DNA of 64,000 bases from Siphonodentalium dalli (lineage: Eukaryota; Mollusca; Scaphopoda; Gadilida; Siphonodentaliidae). The first letter of the stretch is position 1. Each line of letters opens with the position of its first letter. Under the pieces are notes generated by a model. It was not told the origin of the DNA and ran no database searches. It worked only from the letters and a program-made list of their open reading frames with translations. The translations under genes and the position numbers were made by a program. The stretch spans positions 206,730,978-206,794,977 of the forward strand of contig CP136066.1 in the NCBI GenBank assembly GCA_032622095.1, read 5' to 3'. Of the stretch, positions 1-12,745 are shown in pieces.

Positions 1-239
1 CTTGAACAGGATCTGTAATGCTGAACCACCACAGCCTTGGGTTAAATGTGAAAAGGTGACCTGGACATGCAATACTTGATCAAGAGATTCCAATATAATG
101 ATAATGTATCAAATTCTACCCACAACAGCAATCAAGATGAACACCTCACTGCTGACCGATTAATATATATTATACAGCAGAGCTGTCAATAAATCACAGG
201 CTTATGTTAAATAGGGCAAGGAATTCAAACTAAATTTAT

Positions 240-490
240 TTTTTTAAGAGTGAATACTTTTTTTGTTGAAAAAGAGCCATAAATCAGTTAAAAATTGTCG
301 GATCAAACACATATTCGAACTCGATCTGTCTTTTGTACTGAGAAATTCATATACAAAAATTTGGTTCTGATCATATAAATAATGTTTGAGTTATCGCACC
401 ATGCGTAAAGTGTCTACAGACAGATGGATGGACTAATGACAGTTGGTCAATCCGGATGTTGACACTTCCATACTATTGTATGGGTAAACA
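240..490 (+). repeat. Decayed pearl-like element, family A (3' part)
   Basis: One core unit (GCCATAAATC...TCGGATCAAAC...TTTGAGTTAT), a worn ACAG/ATGG microsatellite near 415-440, and a 3' hairpin CCATACTATTGTATGG followed by GTAAACATAAAAA. The same order of parts is seen at 875-1418 and 33885-34752. No gene is seen in 1-240 or 490-875, only repeat-like AT-rich sequence. Confidence 0.6.
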
Positions 491-874
491 TAAAAATTAG
501 TCTTTTGTGGGTATTAAAGTATCAATTTTCCCATCTCCACCAGCATGGGCATGCATTTGATTTTTTTGTCTGTGAAACACTGGACAAACATGACAAAATA
601 TGTGATAAAACACAATTTATTCCCATCTTTCCTGGCATAGAGACCTTCTCAGAAACCCAGAGTAAGAGTGCAAATTAATTAGATAGAGCTACAGCCTGTA
701 AGCCAGTGTCCTGTCCCTCAAAAACATATATCTGGTTACACCTCACACTAATGTCTAAAAATAACTCTAATTATCAATAACTCAGATTTACTGTTTGTCT
801 CCACAGAGCTAAAGTGATACTGCTGGTAATCAATTAGTTGTTGACTGCTATGGTTATCTGTTCAATTCTTAGTT

Positions 875-1418
875 GAAAAAGGGCCATAACTCTGGTATAA
901 AATGTTGGATCTAACCCATATTCAATCTCGATTTGTATTTTGAGTTGAGAAACTCGCATACCAAATTTGGTTCTTATCAGCTGAAAAATGGTTGATTTAT
1001 CAAAATATGCAGAAATTCTAAGTCAAAGGGCCATAACTCCATTAAAAAATATCGGATCAAACCCATATTCGAACTCGATCTGTATTTTAGTCCGAGAAAC
1101 TTGCATACCAAATTTGATTCTGATCAGATAAAAAAATTTTGAGTTATGGTAGCATGCATGAATTCTAAGTCGAAAAAGGGACATAACTCCGTAAAAAAAA
1201 ACTTGGATCGAACTCGATCTGTATTTGGTTCTGAGAAATTCATTATACAAAATTTGATTCCGATCAGATAGAAAATATTTCAGTTATCGCACCATGTGTA
1301 AAGTGTCTACAGACAGACAGCCAGCCAGACAGACAGACAGACAGACGGACGGACTAACAACGAGTGGTCAATCCGGACAACGACACTATGTTTACCATAC
1401 TATGGTATGGGTAAACAT
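875..1418 (+). repeat. Pearl-like element, family A
   Basis: About three ~130-150-bp core units (AAGGGCCATAACTC...CCATATTCGAACTCGATCTG), then an ACAG/ACGG microsatellite (1308-1350), AGTGGTCAATCCGGACAACG and a hairpin TTTACCATAC/GTATGGGTAAA ending in CATAA. The 5' end is not recognised. The next element starts directly at its last bases. Confidence 0.75.
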
Positions 1419-1609
1419 AACAAGACAGTCAATGACTGTGGGGTCGCTCACCAGACTGCAAAGACTGATAAGACTGGGACTCTGGAGACCAAAACAGTCA
1501 GCACTTTTCATAATCACTTTAAAAGAAGTAGATTTAAACAGGATATGTGGCTAGAGAGACTTCAAGTATTTAGCTTGGTGAAAATCCACCTTGAAATTGC
1601 CAACTGTAC

Positions 1610-2802
1610 TAGTGATGAGCCGATTGTCAAATAGAGCCATGCGCCGATTGCCGATTATTTGAGATCACAATCGGCCGATTCAGGTGCCGATTCAGATTAT
1701 TTCAATAATTATAGCAGAATATGTTATATGTGTTATATAATACTTAGAATTAGAACCAAGCAACAAACTTAGTAATATGCCAGTACACTGTATACATAAG
1801 TATATGTTTGGGTAAGTAGATAGGTGCATGGTATGGGCAGACTAGTGATCGAATACAGGCAACATACCCATGTATTCTAGGCTATTCCACAACAAATTTT
1901 TTGAAAGTTTGATGTAGCCACGTGCATGACGACATGTCCATGGTCCGTTTTTGATAACAATTCATCAAACGGCATTTTTCTTTGATCCCAATTCAAAGAC
2001 ATCACATCAAAGGAATGAGCCGACTGAACTAGTTGCAAGTTACACCATGTTCATGTCAATTTCACAGACACGATTCAATTTCGGCGTGATCATCATAATA
2101 ATCATTTGTGGTGACATATACGTGACGTCACACGATGCTGACTGGATGGAATGACATTGTCTTCAACTATTTAAAGTCACGTGACATGCACTTTCGGTTT
2201 CTATAGTAGTGTTTATACCTGTTACGCTGTATGTACTATATAGATAGCTTTGTTGTACTGCGTATGCATACATTTTGATTTTTGATAGTTTGACATACAT
2301 AAATCAAAATGTCTACATGTTGACGAACAATAAAGTTACCTATGGGCGTACATGAGTCCCATGATATGTACGTTGTGTTACTTGTCACAATGCTAAAGAA
2401 ATCAATCCACTGAAACGACTGTTCGGTATGCCAATAATTAATGAATTATTATGCGCAATCACGGCGTCATGCTCACTGCCTCACTATAACCCAAAGTGTC
2501 ATGTGCTTCCCGGCGATCCCCACTAATATATTGTTCAAACATAGACACAGGTACGGCCGGGGTATTGCAGAAGACATGTATGTATATCAAGTTTGTGTTT
2601 GGTATCACTTTCCCCATGTTTACTGGTCATTTATTCAACAAAATATCGTCATATTTAAAACAGTTTATTGAAGAAAAACAAGCACTCATTTATTATTTAG
2701 ACAATCGGAAATCCCGATGTTCAAACCCGAGTACCGATTGTCATCCGATGGGCCACAATCGGCCGATTCCGATTGTCGTTCCCGATTATCGGCTCATCAC
2801 TA
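1610..2802. mobile_element. hAT-type non-autonomous element with 8-bp TSD
   Basis: Terminal inverted repeats TAGTGATGAGCCGAT / ATCGGCTCATCACTA, flanked by perfect 8-bp duplications AACTGTAC (1602-1609 and 2803-2810). The copy of the surrounding element at 55944-55951 has a single AACTGTAC and no insertion, which proves the boundaries. Internal sequence shows no convincing transposase; open frames there are short. Confidence 0.92.
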
Positions 2803-3247
2803 AACTGTACACTACTGATCACCCCCCTCCTCCAGCTCAACAAGTCCCCTCCCGACCGGGCTCCAGACTCCCAAGTCTTAGGTTGGAATTTCACAACCGA
2901 CACCTCAAACTTTCTCAATTGTTGGAAATTTCCAATCTCACAAGCGCCTTTTTCTAAAACCATTTAAACATGTTTGAAGCCCAATTATCCATGGACCCAA
3001 AACACAATACATGTATGTCAGACCAATCAGTCAGGTGGTTCCAAGGTAGATGTTTTAATGAATTTGGTATTTCGATGATTTTATTGGACACAAAAGTGTT
3101 AACTCCCCATAGCCTGCCATTTCTTGACAGGTTGACCTCATTTTAACAAATCTGAATCTCAGTCACTAAAGGATCCTCCTGATTCCTCCATACTATATGT
3201 ATTAAAGCTAAATAGTCCAAACTATCTTGAGAAGACATTTTAAGAAA

Positions 3248-3324
3248 TACTATAGAGACATATAGTTATGTCCCTGGTCCCACGGTGGGACCAGGGACAT
3301 AACTATATGTCTCTATAGTAATTC
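3248..3324. repeat. Perfect inverted duplication (hairpin) inside element B copy 1
   Basis: TACTATAGAGACATATAG...GGTCCCAC is followed at once by its reverse complement, giving arms of roughly 35 bp. In copy 2 (near 56385-56420) only the left arm is present, so this is a local foldback duplication. Confidence 0.85.
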
Positions 3325-6300
3325 TCCCACCCTATTTAACCTGGTGACCCCATCTGAATAAATTTGAATCCTAGACACCAAAGAACCCTTCATACATATC
3401 ATAAATATCAGTAAAATAGACCTGATGGTCCTTATGAAGGAAGCATATTAAGAGGGAAACTGTCCTTCGCTTGGCCCCTATTTGACCAGGTGACCCCATT
3501 AAAAAAAATCTGCATTGCAGTCAAGGAAGAACATTCCATTCTATATAAGCCAACTAGTTCTTGCAAACATATTTTAAGAATTACTATGTAGTGAAATAGT
3601 TAAGTCTCTTGCTCTGGCCTTATTTGACTTTGTGATCCCATTTTCACAAAGGATAAGAATTAACTTCCCCAGTTGAAGTTGGTGATATTCACCCATTGGG
3701 CACCTCATTTATGAATTTTATCTTCTGCAAATTAGGGGATATAGAAACTTCCTAGAAGGGAAATTTAACTAACAACAATGTAAATTTGATACTATAGATA
3801 CTTCCCAGAAGATGAGGCCTCCAGAGGGTGAATTTGGTGATGCTAGCCTGCTGTGCGGGATAGCATCACAAAAAGCGTGTCTGTTTCTACATTGTGCATG
3901 CCTGGCCTCAAGCAACACAATGTATTATACAATCAAGCCTTGAAATAGTGTGATAGTGTGTCTGTCATTTGCAGAATGAGGTCCCCAGAGGGTGAATTTA
4001 GTGACGCTAAATTCACCCTCTGGGGACCTCATTCTGATAAGGCCCTCAACTGCTATGGAAGATCTAGAATAAAATTGAATTTCCCCAGTTGAAGTTGGTG
4101 ATGTTCACCCATTGGGCCCCTCAATTATGAATTTTATCTTCTGCAAATTAGGGGATATAGAAACTTCCTAGAAGGGAAATTTAACTAACAACAATGTAAA
4201 TTTGATACTATAGATACTTCCCAGAAGATGAGGCCTAAGCAGAATGAGGTCTCCAGATGGTGAATTTGGTGATGCTAGCCCGCTGTGTGGGATAGCATCA
4301 CTAAAAGCATGTCTGTTCCTACATTGTGCATGTCTGGCCTCAAGCAACACAATGTATTATACAATCAAGCCTTGAAATAGTCTGTCTGTTATTTGCAGAA
4401 TGAGGTCCCCAGAGGGTGAATTTAGTGACGCTATCCTGCACAGCGAGCTAGTATCACTAAATTCACCCTCTGGGGACCTCATTTATGAATTTTATCTTCT
4501 GCAAATTAGGGGATATAGAAACTTCCTAGAAGGGAAATTTAACTAACAACAATGTAAATTTGATACTATAGATACTTCACAGAAGATGAGGCCTAAGCAG
4601 AATGAGGTCTCCAGAGGGTGAATTTGGTGATGCTAGCCTGCTGTGCGGGATAGCATCACAAAAAGCGTGTCTGTTTCTACATTGTGCATGCCTGGCCTCA
4701 AGCAACACAATGTATTATACAATCAAGCCTTGAAATAGTGTGTCTGTCATTTGCAGAATGAGGTCCCCAGAGGGTGAATTTAGTGACGCTAAATTCACCC
4801 TCTGGGGACCTCATTCTGATAAGGCCCTCAACTGCTATGGAAGATCTAGAATAAAATTGAATTTCCCCAGTTGAAGTTGGTGATGTTCACCCATTGGGCC
4901 CCTCAATTATGAATTTTATCTTCTGCAAATTAGGGGATATAGAAACTTCCTAGAAGGGAAATTTAACTAACAACAATGTAAATTTGATACTATAGATACT
5001 TCCCAGAAGATGAGGCCTAAGCAGAATGAGGTCTCCAGATGGTGAATTTGGTGATGCTAGCCCGCTGTGTGGGATAGCATCACTAAAAGCATGTCTGTTC
5101 CTACATTGTGCATGTCTGGCCTCAAGCAACACAATGTATTATACAATCAAGCCTTGAAATAGTCTGTCTGTTATTTGCAGAATGAGGTCCCCAGAGGGTG
5201 AATTTAGTGACGCTATCCTGCACAGCGAGCTAGTATCACTAAATTCACCCTCTGGGGACCTCATTCTGATAAGGCCCTCAACTGCTATGGAAGACCTAGA
5301 ATAAGATTGAAGTTCCCCAGTTGAAGTTGGTGATGTTCACCCATTGGGCACCTCAATCATGAATTTTATCTTCTGCAAATTAGGGGATATATAAACTTCC
5401 TAGAAGGGAAATTTAACTAACAACAATGTAAATTTGATACTATAGATACTTCACAGAAGATGAGGCCTAAGCAGAATGAGATCTTGAGACTCTAGATACT
5501 TCCCAGAAGATGAGGCCTAAGCAGAATAAGGTTCTCAGAGGGTGTATTTGGTTATGCTAGCCTGCTGTGTGGAGCAACCCCCTAAATTCACCCTCTGGGA
5601 ACCTCATTCTAAAAATGCCAGACACTCTTAATTCAAACTTGGAGAAAATGAAATTAATCTGATTTTAATGACCACTGAGTGATAATGTAAACAACAAGGG
5701 TGCTTCATTGATAACACCATTAATCTCAGTTAAATTACAAATGACACGAATTACACTCTCTGGGGATGGAAAGCACTATGGCACAGCAGATGTTATCTAC
5801 TCATCTGCCAGTTGTATAAACATGTGTCCATCAGAGCACATGGGTGGCTTGCTGTAGTAGAGAATACAAGGATTTAAAGTCATTTACTGAACATTTCTGT
5901 ACATCTGTCTGTTCCTGATTTCTCCCAAACCCCTGATTTCAACCAAATATAGTGGAGTGACTAGAGGTACCTCCCCTCCCCTCCCAAAGATGTAATGTCA
6001 TAGGTTCTTAAAAATTTTAATGAGTTTTTTTTTATTTTATTTAAAAATAAAATATTTTATTTAATAAAAAAAAAATTATTTATTAAAAATAAAATATATA
6101 TTTATTTTTTTTGGTTAAATTGAGCAATAAGTTAAATTGAAAAAAAAAAAAATAAATAAAGATTTTGACCCAGTGATCTCATTTGAACAAATCTGAACCA
6201 CAGTCACCCAAGGTACCCTCATACCAAATATGAACCCATTCGGCCCGACAACTTCAGAAAAGAAGTCGTTTTAAGAATTACTATGTGGAAAAATAGTTAT

Positions 6301-7358
6301 GGTCCTGACATCAAAACTATTTGACTTGGTGACCTCATTTGAACAAATCTGAATGAGAGTCACCTAGGGAACATCCACACCAAATATGAACCAATTCGGT
6401 ATGATGGTTTCAGAGGAGAAGATGTTTTTTTTTAAGTTGACGGACGGACAGACAGACGGACAGACGGACAGACGGACGGACGACGGACGAGGAGTGATGA
6501 CTATAGCTCCACCGGAGACTTTGTCTCAGGTGAGCTAAAAAGCATCTATGCATTGTCCAATAATACCTAGCTGGGAGAATTGAATTAAGTATTTCCTAGA
6601 TTTTCAAGTAGCTTCCGTGAAAATGAAACTGATATATTCCATGTATTCTGTCAATCGTAAAACTATTTGTGCGCTCTGACGTCATATATACTGCAGGGTT
6701 TGTCCGCAGGAGATATTTATAGCGGCGAAATACGAATGGTATAGCGAAATCTTTCAAACTCGGAACGCGTAGCTTGTCAATAGTCTGTATTAGTCCAACA
6801 ACTGACGACCGCTGCTATAGAGTTTTAGCCAACGTGTTATAAAATATGATTGAGTTTTGGCGGGAAATGGGAACATGTGCGCCGTTGTTTGTGTTTGGGG
6901 ACCCAGGCGAAACTATTATTGACTGTACTTTGACTTTATCTCCATATTGGGGGGAGGGATGTTTATTGTGTTTATCCTCCATGCATGTAATATGGGTCAA
7001 ATGAATGGTGTTGTCACTATGAATTCCCGCTATAAAGACTGATTTGGGACAGGTTCCGTATTATAACAGTACGATAGCATCATAGCACGGGATCTCGGAG
7101 GTAGATACCTTCTTTGGTAGGAGAACCGCCTGCTGGAGTATGTTGATCCCTACTCTGCCTAACTCAGCAATTCGGCATTCTTTGATCAAATTATGTAATC
7201 GTACGATAGCACGGGATCTCCGAGCGTGAGTAGTTTCAACCACAGAAATCCCGTGCAAAATAATATCCGTACTCAGCAGTCCGACATTCTTTGATGTTAC
7301 CGCGACATTTATTACGCTGTATATAACGTCGCTATTTCAATGCACACCAAACATTACA

Positions 7359-8726
7359 TAGTCCAAGTCTTCTCGTACTAAAACCAGCTAAGATATTGGG
7401 ATGGCGAGATGCTGGATTTAGTCCGAGGCCGCTTGCATAGGCTTCTTATAACATGACTTACGCCCAGGATCTGTGGCGGGAATTTGTGGTGTATTTTACT
7501 CAATTTAACTAACAAATCAATACATGTTGCTATATACATCGGAAAGAGAGACATCTTATGGTCAGAATGGTGTATAATAATCTAACTTTAATGTTAGATT
7601 ACACATAGAATATTCCGGTTGATTGCCACAAACATCGCTTTGTTTCTCTGTTTGTTTACGTTTTAACTGAAAGCCGAAGTGGTCCGAATAACTTCGGCAT
7701 AATCCGCTGTTTGTTCTGGGTATTTCTAGTTTCCGTTTCTATATATAGTGCGGGATTTTCCGAACAAAATGGCGAAAACCGATCGCCCCAAAGTCCAGTT
7801 TCCTATGTGCTTTGAGAACAATTCCCGCACTAAAAACTTAATGACATAATGGAGGATCAGAACGGTAGTTTTGTTGACAATTTTCGCAAGCAACTTGTCA
7901 AAATTGGAGCAAATTAGAACTCTTGTGTCTGACTTGCCATGCGTGTGATGTGCATTTTGACATTTGTGTTGATAAAATAATCGGAGAACCGAATCACACA
8001 GTTTCGAAATATAGTTCTTCCGTTTTAGTGGGACTTTTCAAACTTAAGGTTCAAAATTTATACACATTTTGTTTGATTTTTTGTGTGCTTAACAAGAGTA
8101 GTATATTGCCCTGTTCGCTTAGTATATATCTTAATTTCGCGGAAGTCCACCAAATGTGGGTGAAATGTAGCACCATATAAGGCATATTATTTATTCTAAT
8201 GCTCGTTGTGTTTACACTGTTTTAAACTTTGAGAGGGTTGTAATTCCCGTAATTTATTTAATGTATTACATTTATATCTCCAATGTTTAATTAATCTATT
8301 TATTTTTTTATTTATTGACACACATAATTACGATTACAATGGAGAATTCATCGTAATTTGCGTTATTAGTCCAAAATCAACGGAATATTTTCAACGGAAA
8401 ATGCCGAACACAGTTCGCGAGGTCAACTGAGTTCGCATACGTTAAAAAAATTGTAAACATTGCGGTAAATGTCTCTTTTCGCATTAAATTACCGCTTTCA
8501 ATTCACAACTGATGTGGGTTTCAGATGAAACAGCATGTCTTCTGCGGAAAATATACGTTTATTGTCGCAATTGTGATATTTTATTTCATATAATTGTGGT
8601 TTTATTTGAGCGGGTCACTAACGCTTAAGTCATGTTATAAGAAGCCTATGCAAGCGGGCTCGGACTAAATCCAGCATCTCGCCATCCCAATATCTTAGCT
8701 GGTTTTAGTACGAGAAGACTTGGACT
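7359..8726. mobile_element. Long-TIR (Mutator-like?) non-autonomous element
   Basis: Arms of about 100 bp (7359-7459 and 8626-8726) are near-identical inverted repeats starting AGTCCAAGTCTTCTCGTACT. Flanks are AACATTACAT (7349-7358) and AACATTACGT (8727-8736), a 10-bp duplication with one mismatch. Long arms plus a 9-10-bp duplication suggest Mutator-like elements. A segment (about 7745-8000) recurs without the arms at 28310-28590. Both copies keep a tiny frame starting MEDQ(N/G)GSF and ending RKQLVKIGAN. No full transposase. Confidence 0.82.
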
Positions 8727-8819
8727 AACATTACGTTGTAGTTTTGGCGCTTTGATTTCAAAGTGTTACGCTTTACCGGTAACACACTGTACTCAATTGT
8801 GTACTTAGTTTTATTATTT

Positions 8820-9580
8820 TATAGTACACTAGCAGGTGACCCGACTTCGTCCGGGCTTTGACCTTGAATTGACCATTTTGAAGGTCAAGGTCAGGGCGGG
8901 GTAACGATTTGACCCATTGAGTTAATTCTGCCTTTTTAATGAGAAATGATGGTACCCGTCCCATGATGGTACCCGTCTCTAAAAGAGGTACGTTTGTGGG
9001 TACCCGTTTCAAGGTGAAGATCACCTTGGGCGGAAAAACTTACCCCATGATAATCTCCCCCGTTCCTTGGAACCCCTAAATACGAAGACAGACATAAGAA
9101 TCACAACTGGCGTGGTTCGTCTCATGGCTTTGTTCGAAAAAGCAATTGCAACAGCTTCCGAGACACGTATGCTGCACCTTGGTGTCAAATTTCATCGAAA
9201 TCCGCCAGTTTTACCCGATTTGACCTCGAATTGATCATTTTCAAGGTCAAGTCAGGGTCACAATTTAACCAGTCCATGACACTTCCCGTGGGTAGCAAGT
9301 TTGAGCTCAATCGGTTCGAGTCTATAAAGGACACACACATATATATCATTTGTGGGTACCCGTTTCAAGGTGAAGATCACCTCGGGCGAAAAAACTGACC
9401 CGATGAAAATCTCCCCCGTTCCTAGGAAGCCCGAAGTACGTAAGAATCACACAACACGCTCATGTCTGGATACAGTCACGATCACGTGTGGACCCAGACG
9501 TAAGAATCACATTACACGCATACGCTCTTTATCAACGACACTGCGGATACAAACGCTCTTTAACTATCAACAAGATTAAC
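8820..9580. repeat. Degenerate interspersed repeat (CAGGTGACCCGACTTCG family)
   Basis: Begins AGCAGGTGACCCGACTTCGT with an imperfect CCCG...CGGG hairpin. The block GGGTACCCGTTTCAAGGTGAAGATCACCT...CCCCCGTTCCT appears twice (8996-9070 and 9354-9430), and AGGTCAAGGTCAGGG-like stretches also repeat. Retroelement-like in style, but no reading frame supports a class. Confidence 0.5.
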
Positions 9581-9755
9581 CCCACCGTGCCAATGGCGGT
9601 AATTTTTGTGACTGGGAGTGGAGAATGGGTGCTCTGATCTTCTCCAAAACGGCGGTAAACACTGCCTGTGGGTTTTAAACCTTAGATTGGAAGTTTGAGC
9701 TCAATCGGTCCAGCCGTTTTCCTGACCATATTTATAAGATGAAAATAAAATGAAA

Positions 9756-10875
9756 TAAAAGGTCGCAGACCACATGTCCCCCGACTGGAGTGGTAAACTT
9801 CATGATTGGATTTGTTAGAAGGATACTATTTGCAACAATGTTATGCAATATATAGATGTTGCAAACCACCGCAAAATTTCTTGGACAAAACAACCCGATG
9901 AACAAACGCATGCAAACGCGAAAAAAATGATATTTTTGTATTAGCTATATAGATGTTGCAAATCACCAACATGTTAGGAACAATATCCCAGAGTTTCAAA
10001 TCTCTACATTTAAAACTGTAGGAGGAGTTGATTACACCATGAAGGTACCCAATCTCATCCAAAAGGCAAAAATGTTCCAAATTTTCTAAGTCGAAAACCC
10101 CCCAAAAATATGGAAAATATAATATTTTTTATTAGCTATATAGATGTTGCAAATCACCAACATGTTAGGAACAATATCCCAGAGTTTCAAATCTCTACAT
10201 TTAAAACTGTAGGAGGAGTTGATTACACCATGAAGGTACCCAATCTCATCCAAAAGGCAAAAATGTTCCAAATTTTCTAAGTCGAAAACCCCCCCCCCCC
10301 CCAAAAATATGGAAAAAATGATATTTTTGATTAGCTATATAGATGTTGCAAATCACCAACATGTTAGGAACAATATCCCAGAGTTTCAAATCTCTACATT
10401 TAAAACTGTAGGAGGAGTTGATTACACCATGAAGGTACCCAATCTCATCCAAAAGGCAAAAATGTTCCAAGTCGAAAACCCCCCCAAAAATATGGAAAAA
10501 ATGATATTTTTGATTAGCTATATAGATGTTGCAAATCACCAACATGTTAGGAACAATATCCCAGAGTTTCAAATCTCTACATTTAAAACTGTAGTAGGAG
10601 TTGATTACACCATGAAGGTACCCAATCTCATCCAAAAGGCAAAAATGTTTCAAATTTTCTAAGTCGAAAACCCCCCCAAAAATATGGAAAAAATTATATT
10701 TTTGATTAGCTATATAGATGTTGCAAATCACCAACATGTTAGTAACAATATCCCAGAGTTTCAAATCTCTACGTTTAAAACTGTAGGAGGAGTTGATTAC
10801 ACCATGAAGGTACCCAATCTCGGACGCATGGACGGACGGACGCACGGACGGAAACGTCGGGGGACAAAAATAAAA
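9756..10875 (+). mobile_element. Complete pearl-like element, family F, with five ~185-bp tandem core units
   Basis: 5' palindrome GGTCGCAGACC, then CATGTCCCCCGAC. Five tandem units (from about 9930, 10111, 10309, 10496, 10681) share TAGATGTTGCAAATCACCAA and GGAGTTGATTACACCATGAA. They are followed by an ACGG microsatellite (10824-10850) and the 3' end GTCGGGGGACAAAAA, exactly complementary to the 5' TGTCCCCCGAC. Units are separated by variable C-runs. Open frames across the array are repeat artefacts. Confidence 0.85.
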
Positions 10876-10935
10876 TGAAAGCCACCCACCCACCCCTATT
10901 TTTTTGTCACAAGAAACACAGGTATATATTTTTTT

Positions 10936-11665
10936 GGCCAAAGAGTAAAATCCAAGATGGCTGCCGGTGGCCATGTTTTATGACCGAATGACCCCAAAAT
11001 GACTCGTTCCCATCTACATGTCAATATTAACATGAGTGACAAATTTCATGATGATCAAACGAACACTCCGGTGTGTAGCGCGTGCTAATAGATTGAATTT
11101 TGAAATTCAAGATGACTGCTGGAGGCCATGCTTTTTTACCGAATGGCCCCAAAATGACTCATTCCCATCTCCATGTCAATGTCAACAGCCATGACAAATT
11201 TCATAACGATCCGACCAAAGATACGACTTGTAGCCTGTGCCAAACGATTTAGTCATGCAAAGAGTTACTATCCAAGATGGCGGCCATGTTTTATGGCCAA
11301 ATGACCCCAAAATGAGTCGTTTCCCCATCTATATGTCAATGTTATCATCCATGACAAATTTCATGATGATCCAACAACAGGTATGACCTCTAACCCGTGC
11401 CAAAAGATTTAGTCATGCAAAGAGTAAAATCCAAGATGGCTGCCGGCCGTCATGTCTTTTGACCGAATGACCCCAAAATGACTCGTTTCCCATCTACATG
11501 TCAATGTCAACAGCCATGACAAATTTCATAATGATCCGACCAAAGATACGACCTGTAGCATGTGCTAATGGAAATTGTTGACGGACATCTCCACACACAC
11601 ACACGGACGACGGATACCAAGCCATGGCAATAGCTCAAACTTTACAAGTAAAGTTGAGCTAAAAA
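10936..11665 (+). repeat. Pearl-like element, family D, 5'-truncated
   Basis: Four ~160-bp units with AAATCCAAGATGGC, GGCCATGTTTT, CCCCAAAATGACTCGTT and CATGACAAATTTCAT, then a short ACGGACGACGGA stretch, ATGGCAATAGC and the hairpin TAGCTCAAACTTTACAAGTAAAGTTGAGCTA + AAAA in two arms. Same family as 21761-23595. Confidence 0.8.
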
Positions 11666-12014
11666 TTATCCTAGTAAAAACAGTCAGTTTGGGTGGTTAG
11701 TTGTTTGTAGAGAACTTAATGTCACAGTTTTGGCGAAATCAAATGTTAAAGGTACGGATGGCCTTCGCATTGGGTATTGCTGTTAAAATAGTCACATCCG
11801 TTAAAACCGCTATAAACAGAAAGAATATTAAAATACACATGGATAGAAATACCTTGTTCTTTTGGCAATCATAAATATCGCGTAAATAGTATGTTATTGT
11901 CAACTTTGTAATGTAAGCAAAAGCCAAAATTGTTAAAGAACCTGGCTTTTGTTTACATAACACAGAGTACGAAGACAATAACATACTATTTGCATAATAT
12001 TCATGGTTGGTATA

Positions 12015-12565
12015 CAGGCTTCGCGCTGACACTTGCCAATGGCAAAAATAATTCACATTTGGCAAAAAATATTTTTATGTGGCAAGTAACTTTTTAATTC
12101 CCCAATACAGTTGAATTATATCGGTCAATCAATACCATTCATTTTTGGAAACTATTACAATAGAATTATATTAGTGATGTTTTATATGGTTTCGGAAAGT
12201 TAACACCTCCCTTGAGATGTTGTTAATCTGGTAACATTATTGAGGGGTGGAGGGATTACCAATATGAAGTGTGATGGTGGTGTTTACATAGCTAATCCTC
12301 TTGTGATGTTCCCTTCTGATGAAGTAACTCTTCTACCATTTTATTGTTCGGTGATTGGTTTATTGTTGTATGCTAACCACAATAGATAGGCCAGTATAAT
12401 TATTAACTAACTGCTTTGCTGTCGATATCAAACGTCATTCAAACCGCGAGCGTTGAAACATAAAACTCAATCAATGTTGCAGAAAATGATACTATCAGGT
12501 ATAAAAAATATTTTCATTTGGCAAATTATTTGGCAAAAGTAAATTTCGGTCCAGCGCGGACCCTG
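12015..12565. mobile_element. hAT-type MITE (551 bp) with perfect 8-bp TSD
   Basis: Ends CAGGCTTCGCGCTG / CAGCGCGGACCCTG, flanked by TTGGTATA at 12007-12014 and 12566-12573. Subterminal TGGCAA/TTGCCA motifs occur at both ends. A diverged relative of the left end lies at 13426-13530 and a longer relative at 30252-31011. Confidence 0.92.
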
Positions 12566-12708
12566 TTGGTATAAAAACAAAATATGAATATATTTTAATA
12601 TTCTTTCTGGTTATGGCAGTTTTAACAGTTTAACAGCATGTCCACCGTGAAGGCAATCCATGCCTTTAATTTCTATATTCAGCTACTTAAAAAATTTCTA
12701 AAACTTAC

Positions 12709-12745
12709 CCGTCAGAATCCATAATCAAAGACCCCAAAGCATCAT
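12709..12745 (-). CDS. Candidate isolated 37-nt exon, gene unknown
   Basis: A very strong acceptor (TTTGTTTATTTTCAG) and a consensus donor (G|GTAAGTTTT) bracket 37 nt. One open frame reads DALGSLIMDSDG after two bases of a split codon. It is the best exon-like signal outside VIPAS39, on the same strand and 22.7 kb downstream of the last VIPAS39 exon. It could belong to the missing VIPAS39 tail (with another exon between), to a neighbouring gene, or to chance. Its phase does not allow direct joining to the 35407 exon. Confidence 0.3.

Larger units (their letters stand above)
1419..6541 (+). mobile_element. Composite pearl-like (Helentron/HINE-type) element, family B, copy 1, interrupted by hAT
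   Basis: Starts AACAAG + a short palindrome (ACAGTCAATGACTGT) + GTCGCTCACCAG. It ends with (ACGG/ACAG)n at 6437-6485 and a hairpin TAGCTCCACC...GGTGAGCTA followed by AAAA. The 5' GCTCACC block is complementary to the 3' GGTGAGC. The same sequence recurs at 55761-59257. The interior holds a run of palindromic MITE units (3825-5600) with a 782-bp internal duplication (for example 4168-4350 equals 4950-5132), and two core units near 6160-6430. No intact protein gene is visible. Confidence 0.8.

Noticed and set aside
10246..10974. 242-codon minus-strand open frame
   Set aside because: Crosses the ~185-bp tandem core of a pearl-like element; the repeated residues mirror the DNA repeat and there is no splice or start context.
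11739..12065. 108-codon minus-strand open frame
   Set aside because: Runs into the left end of the hAT MITE at 12015; no family resemblance.
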